Of a DNA stretch of 64,000 bases, positions 25,671 to 33,986 are shown piece by piece. Source of the DNA: Panacagrimonas sp965216845 (GTDB lineage: Bacteria > Pseudomonadota > Gammaproteobacteria > Nevskiales > Nevskiaceae); contig OZ244200.1 in the NCBI GenBank assembly GCA_965216845.1, forward strand, positions 1,302,001-1,366,000, written 5' to 3'. The notes beneath the pieces are model-generated. The model saw only the letters and a list, made by a program, of their open reading frames with translations. It had not been told where the DNA came from and did not search any database. Position numbers and translations under genes: made by a program. The stretch's first letter is position 1. Every line of letters starts with the position of its first letter.

Positions 25671-27643
25671 AGCGCCTTGATCTCAAATCGTTGAGCCTCA
25701 CCTTGACCGTGATCGGCGGGCTTGCGATGGCCCTGAACCCCACCGGCGCCAGGGCACAAACCACTTTCTCTTCCCAAGGCACGGAATTCTGGTTGGGTGT
25801 TACGCCCGTAGGGGCATTGGAAGGCCTTGGCGCCCCTGGATTATCGATTGCCGGGGACGTGGCGACCAGCGGATTGGTGGAAATTCCGGGTCTGGGCTTC
25901 AGTCAAGCGTTTTCAGTGACGCCCGGCGCCGTGACGTCGGTCGCCTTGCCGTCGGGCGCGCTGGTGTTTCAAAATGAGACCGTTGAGGATCTGGGCATCC
26001 ATGTCACCTCTGATGACCCGATCAGTGTCTACGTCGATGTCTTTTTCCCCCAAGGAACGGATTCTTATCTGGGGTTGCCGGTAAACACCCTGGATACCGA
26101 TTACCTGGTGCTGGCTTACAACGCGCGAACCTCTCAGGGCCAGTTTGGTGTACCGGATACAACGCCACTCTTTAACTTTGCCAGCCAATATCTGCTGATC
26201 GCAACGCAGGACGACACAACGGTCAATGTGACGCCCGGCGCCGGCGATATCGACTGTCCGGCGATGAGCGTCACGCTGAACGCGGGACAAACCTGGCGTC
26301 ATCGTTCGGGTTGTGATCGCGATAATGGCGATGATCTGAAAGATACGGATGTTACCGGGACGCGCATCGCCTCGGACAAGCCCGTCGCCGTCATCGCGGG
26401 GAGCGAAGTCACCCAGATTCCGAGCCGGGACTTTATAGCGGCCAATCAGATATTTGAACAAATCACGCCGCTTTCCACCTGGGGCACGAGTTTTCTGACC
26501 GCGCCTTTTGCGAATCGTGAAAGCGATCTGTTTCGAATCCTGGCCGCGGTTGACGGTACAGAGGTGCGCATTGACGGCGCGCTGGTTGCCACATTGAATG
26601 CGGGCGAGTTTCACGAGCAGCAGCTGGTCAACGCGGCCTTCATCGAAACCACTGAGCCGGCCGCGGTGGCGCAGTACTCCAACAGCGCCACGTTCGATAA
26701 CCCGGATGGCTCAGGTTGCGCCCCGGGGTTGCCGCCAAGCGATGGAAGCCCCAACGAGACCTGCGCGGATTCCTCGCAGATGCTGGTTCCACCGTTGGAG
26801 CAGTATCTTTCCAGTTATACCTTTGCGCCGGGCAGCGAGGACGACGGTTTCGTGGAAAATTTTTTCAACCTCACGGTACCAAGCTCCGCCGTAGGTAACG
26901 TATTGCTGGATGGCGTCCCCATCTCCGCGAGTGAGTTTTCGGCCATCGGCACGACCGGTTTTTCCTTTGCTCAGGTGGCGGTTGGTCAGGGCAGCCATAC
27001 CGTGAACGGGCCGGAACCATTTGGAATTTTCCTTTACGGCTACGGCGTGTTTGACAACTACAGCCACACTGGTGGTTTCGCGCTGGAGCGTATCAACGAT
27101 CCTGATCCTCCGGATGAGGGTGGTGATCCTTGTGAGGATGCGGAGCCGACATCCGGCTGTCTGGTCAACGGTCAGCCCGATCAGTTGTGTGAAGGCAGTT
27201 TTCTCAATGACATTATTGCCGGTACCAGTGGCAATGATGTGATTCTTGCCAAAGGCGGGCCAGACATCGTATTTGCCGGCGACGGCAATGATCTGGTGTG
27301 TGGCGGACCCGGCAAGGACCTGATTTGGCTTGGAAACGGTGATGACACCGCCAATGGTGGCCCTGGAGGTGATTACCTTTACGGGGAGGCTGGCGATGAT
27401 CTGCTGATTGACGACAGCGGTGTATTCAGTGAATCCGGATTCCCGTTCGGCTCCTTCCTGCTGGGCGACTTTGATTACCTCTACGGCGGTAATTATGAGA
27501 ATGATCGCTGCCTGGGGGACCTGTTTGATCTCTACCTGTCCTGTGAGCAGACCGAGAATCCCGCTTATCTGAACTTTGGGGTCGCTTCGCCACCGAGTTC
27601 GAGCTTCAACGGTTTCAACGGGTTTGGTTCGTTCAGTCGCTGA
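25667..27643 (+). CDS. IgGFc-binding-domain protein with C-terminal RTX repeats
   Basis: A 658-residue exported protein. The signal peptide is residues 1-31 (ending GARAQ). About 35-470 resembles the IgGFc-binding N-terminal family (GTEFWLGVTP, ISVYVDVFFPQGTDSYLGLP, TGTRIASDKPVAVIAGS, TAPFANRESDLFRILA). About 510-580 has calcium-binding nonapeptides (GTSGNDVILAKGGPDIVFAG, GNGDDTANGGPGGDYLYG). The final part has a CEQTENP segment. A Sec signal combined with RTX repeats is unusual, since RTX proteins usually use type I secretion. Ligand unknown; the domain name reflects eukaryotic mucin-like relatives and does not imply antibody binding. Confidence 0.8.
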   Translation: MKRLDLKSLSLTLTVIGGLAMALNPTGARAQTTFSSQGTEFWLGVTPVGALEGLGAPGLSIAGDVATSGLVEIPGLGFSQAFSVTPGAVTSVALPSGALVFQNETVEDLGIHVTSDDPISVYVDVFFPQGTDSYLGLPVNTLDTDYLVLAYNARTSQGQFGVPDTTPLFNFASQYLLIATQDDTTVNVTPGAGDIDCPAMSVTLNAGQTWRHRSGCDRDNGDDLKDTDVTGTRIASDKPVAVIAGSEVTQIPSRDFIAANQIFEQITPLSTWGTSFLTAPFANRESDLFRILAAVDGTEVRIDGALVATLNAGEFHEQQLVNAAFIETTEPAAVAQYSNSATFDNPDGSGCAPGLPPSDGSPNETCADSSQMLVPPLEQYLSSYTFAPGSEDDGFVENFFNLTVPSSAVGNVLLDGVPISASEFSAIGTTGFSFAQVAVGQGSHTVNGPEPFGIFLYGYGVFDNYSHTGGFALERINDPDPPDEGGDPCEDAEPTSGCLVNGQPDQLCEGSFLNDIIAGTSGNDVILAKGGPDIVFAGDGNDLVCGGPGKDLIWLGNGDDTANGGPGGDYLYGEAGDDLLIDDSGVFSESGFPFGSFLLGDFDYLYGGNYENDRCLGDLFDLYLSCEQTENPAYLNFGVASPPSSSFNGFNGFGSFSR

Positions 27644-27662
27644 GATTTCTTGAGGCATCGGC

Positions 27663-27700
27663 AAACCGGCGGATTGCGCAGTGCGTGATCCGCCGGTTTT
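27663..27700 (+). terminator. Rho-independent terminator of the IgGFc/RTX operon
   Basis: AAACCGGCGGAT and ATCCGCCGGTTTT form a stem of about 12 pairs around a GC-rich loop, ending in a T run, 20 bp after the stop codon at 27643. Confidence 0.88.
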
Positions 27701-27847
27701 GCTTTGCAGTCGCAAAGCCGTTGGTCGAACACCGGTGGCGCCGGGTCCGTTTGCCGCACTGCGGCATCAACCATTAAACTGTTGTGCTGTTCTCGGCCCG
27801 GCGGGCCGTTTCATTTCTTTTCGAAAACGCACCACAGGTAAACCAAC

Positions 27848-28279
27848 ATGGCGGTAGAACGCACCCTTTCCATCATCAAGCCAGACGCGGTTGGCAAGAA
27901 TGCCATCGGTCAAATCTATGCGCGATTCGAGCAGGCGGGCCTCAAGCCGGTGGCCGCGCGCATGCAGCATCTGACGCAGTCCGAAGCGGAAGGGTTTTAC
28001 GCAGTGCATCGCGAGCGTCCATTTTTTGGCGATCTGGTTTCCTTCATGACCAGCGGTCCGGTGATGATTCAGGTGCTGGAAGGCGAGGACGCAGTGGCCA
28101 AGCACCGTGACATCATGGGCGCGACCAACCCCAAGGAAGCCGCCAGCGGAACCATTCGCGCGGATTTCGCCGAGTCGATTGATGAAAACGCGGTCCACGG
28201 CTCGGACAGCCTGGAGAACGCGGCGATTGAAATCAGCTATTTCTTCCGCGCCACAGAACTTTGCCCGCGTACGCGCTGA
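27848..28279 (+). CDS. ndk: Nucleoside diphosphate kinase
   Basis: A 143-residue enzyme that transfers the gamma phosphate of ATP to other nucleoside diphosphates through a phosphohistidine. The active His117 is in ENAVHGSDS; the N-terminal ERTLSIIKPDAV and the PFFGDLVSFMTSGPV loop are typical. It starts the ndk-rlmN-pilW-rodZ-ispG-hisS-yfgM-bamB-der block, in the canonical gammaproteobacterial order. Confidence 0.98.
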   Translation: MAVERTLSIIKPDAVGKNAIGQIYARFEQAGLKPVAARMQHLTQSEAEGFYAVHRERPFFGDLVSFMTSGPVMIQVLEGEDAVAKHRDIMGATNPKEAASGTIRADFAESIDENAVHGSDSLENAAIEISYFFRATELCPRTR

Positions 28280-28294
28280 GCAAAATGGCGGCGG

Positions 28295-29446
28295 ATGAAC
28301 ATGAACGGGGTGAATACTGCCGGTCAGGAACCTGAACACCAAGCTCCAGGCACGGCGGCGTCGGTCAATCTGTTCGGCCTGGATCGTCTGGCCTTGCGCG
28401 ATCTGTTTTCCGCGCAGGGCGAGGCGCCGTATCGGGCCGACCAGATCATGCAGTGGATTTATCGCCGCGGGGTTGATGACTTCGAGGCGATGAGCAATCT
28501 GGGCAAGGCCTTGCGGACGCGCTTGCGGCAACAGTTCGTGATCCAGACGCCGCAGCTGATCACCGAGCAGGTTTCCGCCGATGGCACCCGCAAATGGGTG
28601 CTGCGCGTGGGCGGCGGTCAGGCGATTGAAACCGTGTTCATCCCGGAAGCGGATCGCGGCACCTTGTGTATTTCCTCGCAGGTCGGTTGCGCGATGGACT
28701 GCGCCTTCTGTTCCACGGCACAGCAAGGGCTGAATCGCAACATGAGTACGGCCGAAATCATCGCCCAGCTCTGGTTCGCCGCCAAAACCCTCGGCGGTGA
28801 TTTTCAGAACGAACGCGTGATTTCCAACGTGGTCTTTATGGGCATGGGCGAGCCTCTGGCCAATTACAACGCGGTACTGCCCGCGATTCGCATCATGCAG
28901 GACGACTTCGGTTTCGGTCTGTCCAAGCGGCGCGTCACCGTGTCCACTTCCGGACTGATTCCGTTCATTGATCGGTTGCGCACCGACACGGATACCGCGC
29001 TGGCGGTTTCACTGCACGCGCCCAACGACGGCTTGCGTGACGAGTTGGTGCCCATCAATCGCAAATATCCGATTGCCGAGCTGATGGCGGCCTGTAGACG
29101 CTACACCACGGGCCGGGATCGCAAGACTCACATTGTCTATGAATACGTCATGCTGGACGGCGTCAATGACTCTGTTGCTGAAGCGCGCCAGCTCGCAGCG
29201 CTGCTCGGCGGTATGGCGGCCAAGGTGAATCTGATTCCCTTCAACCCCTTCCCGGACACCCGCTTCAAACGATCCTCACCCGAGGCCATTGAACGTTTCG
29301 CCGACGTGTTGCGCAAGAAGCGGATTCTGGTGACCACGCGGCGTACGCGGGGGGACGATATTGATGCCGCGTGCGGGCAGTTGGTTGGCAAAGTTGCTTC
29401 TCGCCAGAAACGGCGTCTGTCCGAGATTCCGGTGAGGGTGCAGTGA
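28295..29446 (+). CDS. rlmN: Dual-specificity 23S rRNA A2503 / tRNA A37 C2-methyltransferase
   Basis: A 383-residue radical SAM enzyme. The [4Fe-4S] cysteines are C132, C136 and C139 in CAMDCAFC. The methyl-carrying cysteine is C360 in DIDAACGQLVGK. It methylates C2 of A2503 in 23S rRNA and A37 in some tRNAs. It follows ndk by 15 bp. The last 25 codons, starting exactly at Cys360, are duplicated twice downstream (29372-29750). The first copy is the one joined to the complete gene and looks functional. Confidence 0.97.
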   Translation: MNMNGVNTAGQEPEHQAPGTAASVNLFGLDRLALRDLFSAQGEAPYRADQIMQWIYRRGVDDFEAMSNLGKALRTRLRQQFVIQTPQLITEQVSADGTRKWVLRVGGGQAIETVFIPEADRGTLCISSQVGCAMDCAFCSTAQQGLNRNMSTAEIIAQLWFAAKTLGGDFQNERVISNVVFMGMGEPLANYNAVLPAIRIMQDDFGFGLSKRRVTVSTSGLIPFIDRLRTDTDTALAVSLHAPNDGLRDELVPINRKYPIAELMAACRRYTTGRDRKTHIVYEYVMLDGVNDSVAEARQLAALLGGMAAKVNLIPFNPFPDTRFKRSSPEAIERFADVLRKKRILVTTRRTRGDDIDAACGQLVGKVASRQKRRLSEIPVRVQ

Positions 29447-29750
29447 ACGCCCACACGCCATGCCGACTCGCCTTGCTCGCATCCCCGCAAGCGGGGCCCC
29501 TGCTCGGTGGCTCGCGGCATACATGCGAGCAACTGGTGGGCAAGGTGGCATCGCGCCAAAAGCGGCGTTTGTCTGACATTCCGGTGAAGCTGCAATGAAA
29601 CCGCAGGCCATGCCGACTCGCTGTTCCTTGCATCCCCACTATCGTGGGGCCCCTGCTGCGGGCTTGCGGCATACCTGCGGGCAACTGGTGGGCAAGCCTG
29701 CTTCGCACCAGAAAATGCGCTTGTCCGATATTCCGGTGAAGCTCCAATGA
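29372..29750 (+). repeat. Three copies of the rlmN 3' end in a 152-bp tandem array
   Basis: Copy 1 is the real rlmN tail (29372-29446). Copies 2 and 3 end at 29598 and 29750, and the three stop codons are exactly 152 bp apart. Each copy encodes C-x-QLVGK-xAS-x-QK-x-RLS-x-IPV-x-x-Q-stop. Between the tails lies a palindromic segment bounded by ATGCCG and CGGCAT with an inner hairpin: CCCCGC-AA-GCGGGG in one unit and CCCCAC-TATC-GTGGGG in the next. Copies 2 and 3 are not attached to a full gene. This fills most of the 440-bp gap before the pilW-like gene. Confidence 0.88.
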
Positions 29751-29768
29751 CTCCGCAACCGTTGTGCT

Positions 29769-29874
29769 CCTTCTCCCCCAAGGGGGAGAAGGTTGGGATG
29801 AGGGGGTTGCGACCGTTCGGGCACACTCGCCCTTTACCCCCTCACCCCAGCCCTCTCCCACAAGGGGGAGAGGG
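29769..29874. repeat. Inverted-repeat element (CCTTCTCCCCCAAGGGGGAG family)
   Basis: The left arm (29769-29807) and right arm (29836-29874) are inverted copies, each carrying its own small palindrome (CTCCC-CC-AA-GGGGGAG type) plus a GATGAGGGGG/CCCCCTCACCC segment. This is a common intergenic repeat class. Its right end (GGGGGAGAGGGAGTG) provides the only purine-rich sequence before the pilW-like start at 29887. Confidence 0.82.
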
Positions 29875-29886
29875 AGTGATCGCACT

Positions 29887-30663
29887 GTGAATAGCGTACT
29901 CCGGTTTGTCATTGCATCGGCCTGCCTGGTGGCAGCCAGTGGCTGCGTTACCACCAACGCTGACGGTGTGGTGCTACCCCAAAAAGAACCCGATCTGGAA
30001 GAGGCGGCGCGCCTGAATACGCAACTGGGCGTGGATTACATGCGGCGCGGCCAAAATGGCGCCGCCCTGGAGAAACTCAAACGGGCGTTGGACCAGGACG
30101 AACAATACGCGCCCGCCCATACGGCAATCGCCCTGATCTACGCCGATCGCGGGGAGCATCGGGCGGCGGAGAAACATTATCGACGCGCATTAAGCTTGCG
30201 CCCGGATGATCCGGCGGTGCGCAACAACTTCGGTGCTTTCCTGTGTGAGCGCGGAAAACACGAGGCAGCGGATCGCAATTTTCTGGAGGCAGCGCGCAAT
30301 CCGCGGTATCAGGAGCCGGCCAAAGCCTGGTTGAACGCCGGTGTTTGCGCGCGCCGCGTGCCAGATCTGAAAAAGGCGGAACGCTATTTTCGTCAGGCAT
30401 TGAAGATCGTGCCCCAGTCTCCCGACGCGCTCGGCCAGATGGCTTGGGTATCCTTGCAACAACAGGACTACCTCAGTGCGCGCGCCTTCCTGCAGCGGTA
30501 TCAACAGGTCGCGCGGATGACGCCGGAAACCCTGTTGGTGGGTTATCAGACCGAAACCGCCCTGGGTGACGCGCGCGCCGCCTTTGCCTATGCAGACCGC
30601 TTGCGGCGGGATTTCCCGGACTCAAAAGAGCGCAAGCAACTTTCCCAATCATCATCATCATGA
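29887..30663 (+). CDS. pilW: Type IV pilus biogenesis/stability lipoprotein PilW (PilF) family
   Basis: A 258-residue TPR lipoprotein. The signal ends in the lipobox AASGC. Tandem TPR units follow from about residue 37 (LNTQLGVDYMRRGQNGAALEKLKRAL, HTAIALIYADRGEHRAAEKHYRRAL, NNFGAFLCERG). In the family it helps assemble and stabilise the PilQ secretin in the outer membrane. The GTG at 29887 begins the signal sequence; the frame is open upstream to 29764 but that part is repeat DNA. It overlaps rodZ by 4 bases. Confidence 0.9.
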   Translation: MNSVLRFVIASACLVAASGCVTTNADGVVLPQKEPDLEEAARLNTQLGVDYMRRGQNGAALEKLKRALDQDEQYAPAHTAIALIYADRGEHRAAEKHYRRALSLRPDDPAVRNNFGAFLCERGKHEAADRNFLEAARNPRYQEPAKAWLNAGVCARRVPDLKKAERYFRQALKIVPQSPDALGQMAWVSLQQQDYLSARAFLQRYQQVARMTPETLLVGYQTETALGDARAAFAYADRLRRDFPDSKERKQLSQSSSS

Positions 30664-31526
30664 ATTCAGAATCACAGCCGTTTCAGGACGCCGGTGCAGC
30701 TGCTTACGGTGGCCCCGGACAAATGCTGCAGCAGGCGCGGCAGCAGGCCAATGTGTCGCGCGAGCAGCTATCCAGCCTCACCCGTATTCCGGTGCCTACC
30801 TTGGAAGCACTGGAGAACGAAGACTTTGGCGCCCTGCTGGAGCCGGTGTATGTGCGCGGCTACTACCGAAAGTGCGCCAAGGTCCTGGAGTTGGACGAAC
30901 AGCCGTTTGTGGACGCCTATGAAGCCATCGCCGGACCGATGCAGGTACAGGCGCCGAGCAAGCTGCGGTTGGCGTCTGATGGCGATTTCCGCGCCATGCC
31001 GCGGGTGTCCGCACGCTTTGCCATCATCGTGCCGGTGGTTGCGGTGATCCTCAGTGTGCTGATCTGGCTGGCGAGCGGGCCGTCTTCGGATCAGGATGAA
31101 CCGTCGCTGGCGTCAACCGAAGATTTCAGCCTCAGCCAGCTCGAAGCCGGAGCCGAGGCCGAGCCTGCCGCCGTGGAAGTGACCGAAACACCGGCGGCGA
31201 ATGCGGCAACTGCAACCGAGCAGGTCGTTCCGGTGGGCGAGCCCGAGGTCACCGCCGCAGAGGTGCCGGCCGACACCAGCCCCGAGCTGCGCTTGCAGTT
31301 CGATGCCATTTCCTGGGCGCGGGTGGAGGACAGCACTGGACGTTCCTTGCTGTCGGGTGTGATTTCCGCCGGGGAGAACAAGACGCTGGAAGGTACGCCG
31401 CCGTATTCGGTGTTCCTGGGCAACGCGCCGGGCGTCAAGGTTCGCTATCAAGGGCGGCTGCTGGATCTGAAGCCGTTTACGCGCGGAAATTCCACCGCCC
31501 GTTTCAGCGTTCCCATCAACGGCTGA
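30660..31526 (+). CDS. rodZ: Cytoskeletal shape protein RodZ
   Basis: A 288-residue bitopic protein: cytoplasmic HTH domain at about 20-80 (MLQQARQQANVSREQLSSLTRIPVPTLEALE begins at about 22), one membrane segment at about 118-137 (ARFAIIVPVVAVILSVLIWL), an acidic Ala/Glu linker and a periplasmic DUF4115 beta domain (LRLQFDAISWARVEDSTGRS). It links MreB to the cell-wall elongation machinery. ATGA overlap with pilW. Confidence 0.93.
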   Translation: MNSESQPFQDAGAAAYGGPGQMLQQARQQANVSREQLSSLTRIPVPTLEALENEDFGALLEPVYVRGYYRKCAKVLELDEQPFVDAYEAIAGPMQVQAPSKLRLASDGDFRAMPRVSARFAIIVPVVAVILSVLIWLASGPSSDQDEPSLASTEDFSLSQLEAGAEAEPAAVEVTETPAANAATATEQVVPVGEPEVTAAEVPADTSPELRLQFDAISWARVEDSTGRSLLSGVISAGENKTLEGTPPYSVFLGNAPGVKVRYQGRLLDLKPFTRGNSTARFSVPING

Positions 31527-31536
31527 TTGCCGCGTC

Positions 31537-32628
31537 GTGAAGCCACAGCACCAGATCCAGCGGCGGCGCTCGCGACCGATTCAGGTCGGCAAGTTCACCG
31601 TGGGCGGCGATGCGCCGATCTCGGTGCAGACCATGACCAACACCGACACCGAGGACGTGGCGGCGACGATTGACCAAGTGCGCGCGGCGGTCAAGGCGGG
31701 CGCCGACATGGTGCGCATTTCGGTGCCCACCATCGCCGCGTCCGAGGCTTTTGGCCGGATCAAGCAGGCGGTGCCGGAAGTACCTTTGATTGCGGACGTG
31801 CATTTCAATTACCGCTGCGCGCTGAAAGCCGCGGAAATGGGCGCCGACTGCCTGCGCATCAATCCGGGCAATATCGGTGGCGACCGCAAGGTATCGGAGG
31901 TGGTGGCTTGCGCCAATCATCACGGCGTGCCGATTCGCATCGGCGTCAATGCCGGCTCGCTGGAGGCGGACCTGCAGGAAAAGTATGGTGAGCCCAATGC
32001 CGATGCGCTGGTGGATTCGGCCTTGCGGCATATCGAAATTCTCAAGCGACACAACTTCGAGAACTTCAAGGTCTCGCTCAAGGCCAGCGAGGTGTTCATG
32101 ACGGTGGCGGCTTATCGCAAGCTGGCGACCCTGATCGATCAGCCCCTGCATCTGGGCATTACCGAGGCCGGCGGACAGCGCGCCGGTGCGGTGAAGTCTT
32201 CCATCGGTCTGGGTATGTTGCTGGCCGACGGCATCGGCGACACCATCCGCGTGTCGCTGGCGGCCGATCCGGTGGAAGAGGTGAAAGTGGGCTGGGATAT
32301 TTTGAAGTCCCTGCATCTGCGTTCGCGCGGGGTCAATCTGGTGGCCTGCCCCAGCTGTTCGCGCCAGAACTTTGACGTCATCAAGGTGGTGAACGAGCTC
32401 GAGTCACGCCTGGAAGATGTGGATCAGGCTATCGATCTGGCGGTGATCGGCTGCGTGGTCAACGGACCCGGTGAGTCGCGCGAGGCCGCCATCGGCGTTG
32501 CTGGCGGCTATCCCAATTCCATTTACGTGGACGGAAAAATCCAGCACAAGGCGCACAACGATCAACTGGTGGATACGCTGGAGACGCTGATTCGGCAACG
32601 CCTGAACGCCCGGGAGACGCTGTCGTGA
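31537..32628 (+). CDS. ispG: 4-hydroxy-3-methylbut-2-enyl diphosphate synthase (flavodoxin)
   Basis: A 363-residue enzyme that converts MEcPP to HMBPP in the MEP isoprenoid pathway using a [4Fe-4S] cluster. Cluster ligands are C271 and C274 (CPSC) and C306 (GCVVNGPGE). The N-terminal VGGDAPISVQTMTNTDT is typical. The start is GTG, 10 bp after rodZ. hisS follows after a short repeat. Confidence 0.97.
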   Translation: MKPQHQIQRRRSRPIQVGKFTVGGDAPISVQTMTNTDTEDVAATIDQVRAAVKAGADMVRISVPTIAASEAFGRIKQAVPEVPLIADVHFNYRCALKAAEMGADCLRINPGNIGGDRKVSEVVACANHHGVPIRIGVNAGSLEADLQEKYGEPNADALVDSALRHIEILKRHNFENFKVSLKASEVFMTVAAYRKLATLIDQPLHLGITEAGGQRAGAVKSSIGLGMLLADGIGDTIRVSLAADPVEEVKVGWDILKSLHLRSRGVNLVACPSCSRQNFDVIKVVNELESRLEDVDQAIDLAVIGCVVNGPGESREAAIGVAGGYPNSIYVDGKIQHKAHNDQLVDTLETLIRQRLNARETLS

Positions 32629-32638
32629 ATTGCCGTTT

Positions 32639-32666
32639 CTGGAAACTGGAAACTGGAAACTGGAAA
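32639..32666 (+). repeat. Four perfect copies of CTGGAAA before hisS
   Basis: A 7-bp unit repeated four times, ending 5 bases before the hisS start codon. It supplies the only purine-rich GGAAA before that start, so a copy-number change would alter spacing around the ribosome-binding site. Confidence 0.9.
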
Positions 32667-32671
32667 CGGCT

Positions 32672-33946
32672 GTGAAGATTCAATCCATTCGCGGATTCAA
32701 CGATATCCTGCCGCAGGACGCCGCCCCCTGGCAGCGCCTGCACGACGCCGCGCGCGCGCTGTTCGAGCGTTACGCCTATCAGGAAATTCGCATTCCGCTG
32801 GTGGAGTCCATCGCCCTGTTCAAGCGCGCGGTGGGCGAGGTGACGGATGTTGTGGAGAAGGAAATGTACGCCTTCGAGGATCGTGGTGGGGAGTCCATCG
32901 CGCTGCGACCTGAATTCACCGCCGGCGTGGTTCGCGCCGGGATTCAGCACGGCCTGTTCCACAATCAGCAGCAACGCGTGTGGTGCACCGGACCGGTGTT
33001 TCGCTATGAACGGCCGCAGGCCGGGCGTTACCGGCAGTTTCATCAGCTCAACGTCGAGGCCTACGGCATCCCCGGGCCGGATGTGGATGTGGAGCTGATC
33101 GCCATGTCCGCGCGGCTGTGGCGCGAACTCGGCTTTGAGAACCTGCGGCTGGAAATCAATTCGCTGGGCGGCCCGCAAACGCGCGCGCGCTATCGCGACG
33201 CCTTGATCGCGTTTCTGCAGCAGCATGAGGCGGACCTGGACGAAGATGCCAGAAATCGCATGCACAGCAACCCCCTGCGGGTGCTGGATTCCAAGGTGCC
33301 GACCACTCAGGCGATTGTGAAGGACGCACCCAGTATCGTGGATTTTCTGGATGAGGAATCGGCAACGCATCTACAAGGCCTGCGCGACGGGCTGAACGCC
33401 CTGGGTATCGAGCATCAGCTCAATCCGCGACTGGTCCGCGGCCTGGATTACTACACCCGCGGCGTATTCGAATGGATCACCGAGGATCTGGGCGCGCAGG
33501 GCACCATTTGCGCGGGCGGTCGCTACGATCTGCTGGTGGAACAGTTGGGCGGCAAGCCAACGCCGGCGGTGGGGTGGGCGGCCGGGGTCGAGCGTCTGAT
33601 TCTGTTGATGCAGAAGAAAGCAGATGCACCGTCGGCATCGGCAGATATTTACGTCTGCGGATTCGGTGACCGTGGTGGCCCCGAATCCACCAGGGTGGCC
33701 GAGATGTTGCGGGATGCCTTGCCGCCGTCTCTGCGCATCGCCGCCAACGTCGGTGGCGGCAAACCGGCGGCGCAACTCAAGCGCGCGGATCGCTCCGGCG
33801 CGGCGCTGGCGCTGGTGATCGGTGATGCCGAAGCCGACAGCGGCGGCGTTCAAGTAAAATTCATGCGTCAAGACCGTCCGCAGACGGAAATTCCACAGAT
33901 CGAGCTCGCCAGCACCATTGCCGCGCTCGATCTTTTCGGCCGGTAA
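32672..33946 (+). CDS. hisS: Histidyl-tRNA synthetase
   Basis: A 424-residue class II aminoacyl-tRNA synthetase. It begins KIQSIRGFNDILPQDA (motif 1 region nearby), has motif 2 FRYERPQAGRYRQFHQ and the histidine-specific LVRGLDYYTRGVFEW, then motif 3 GVERLIL. Length equals that of the E. coli enzyme. The start is GTG at 32672; an upstream TTG at 32630 would add a 14-residue segment encoded by the CTGGAAA repeat and was rejected. Confidence 0.97.
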   Translation: MKIQSIRGFNDILPQDAAPWQRLHDAARALFERYAYQEIRIPLVESIALFKRAVGEVTDVVEKEMYAFEDRGGESIALRPEFTAGVVRAGIQHGLFHNQQQRVWCTGPVFRYERPQAGRYRQFHQLNVEAYGIPGPDVDVELIAMSARLWRELGFENLRLEINSLGGPQTRARYRDALIAFLQQHEADLDEDARNRMHSNPLRVLDSKVPTTQAIVKDAPSIVDFLDEESATHLQGLRDGLNALGIEHQLNPRLVRGLDYYTRGVFEWITEDLGAQGTICAGGRYDLLVEQLGGKPTPAVGWAAGVERLILLMQKKADAPSASADIYVCGFGDRGGPESTRVAEMLRDALPPSLRIAANVGGGKPAAQLKRADRSGAALALVIGDAEADSGGVQVKFMRQDRPQTEIPQIELASTIAALDLFGR

Positions 33947-33986
33947 TTGAAAAACACCGGCGCTTAAAACCAAGAGCGAACCGCAC

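Noticed and set aside
29371..29598. A separate small gene made of rlmN tail copy 2
   Set aside because: The open frame begins inside rlmN in another frame and has no start signal; it is better explained as a duplicated gene end.
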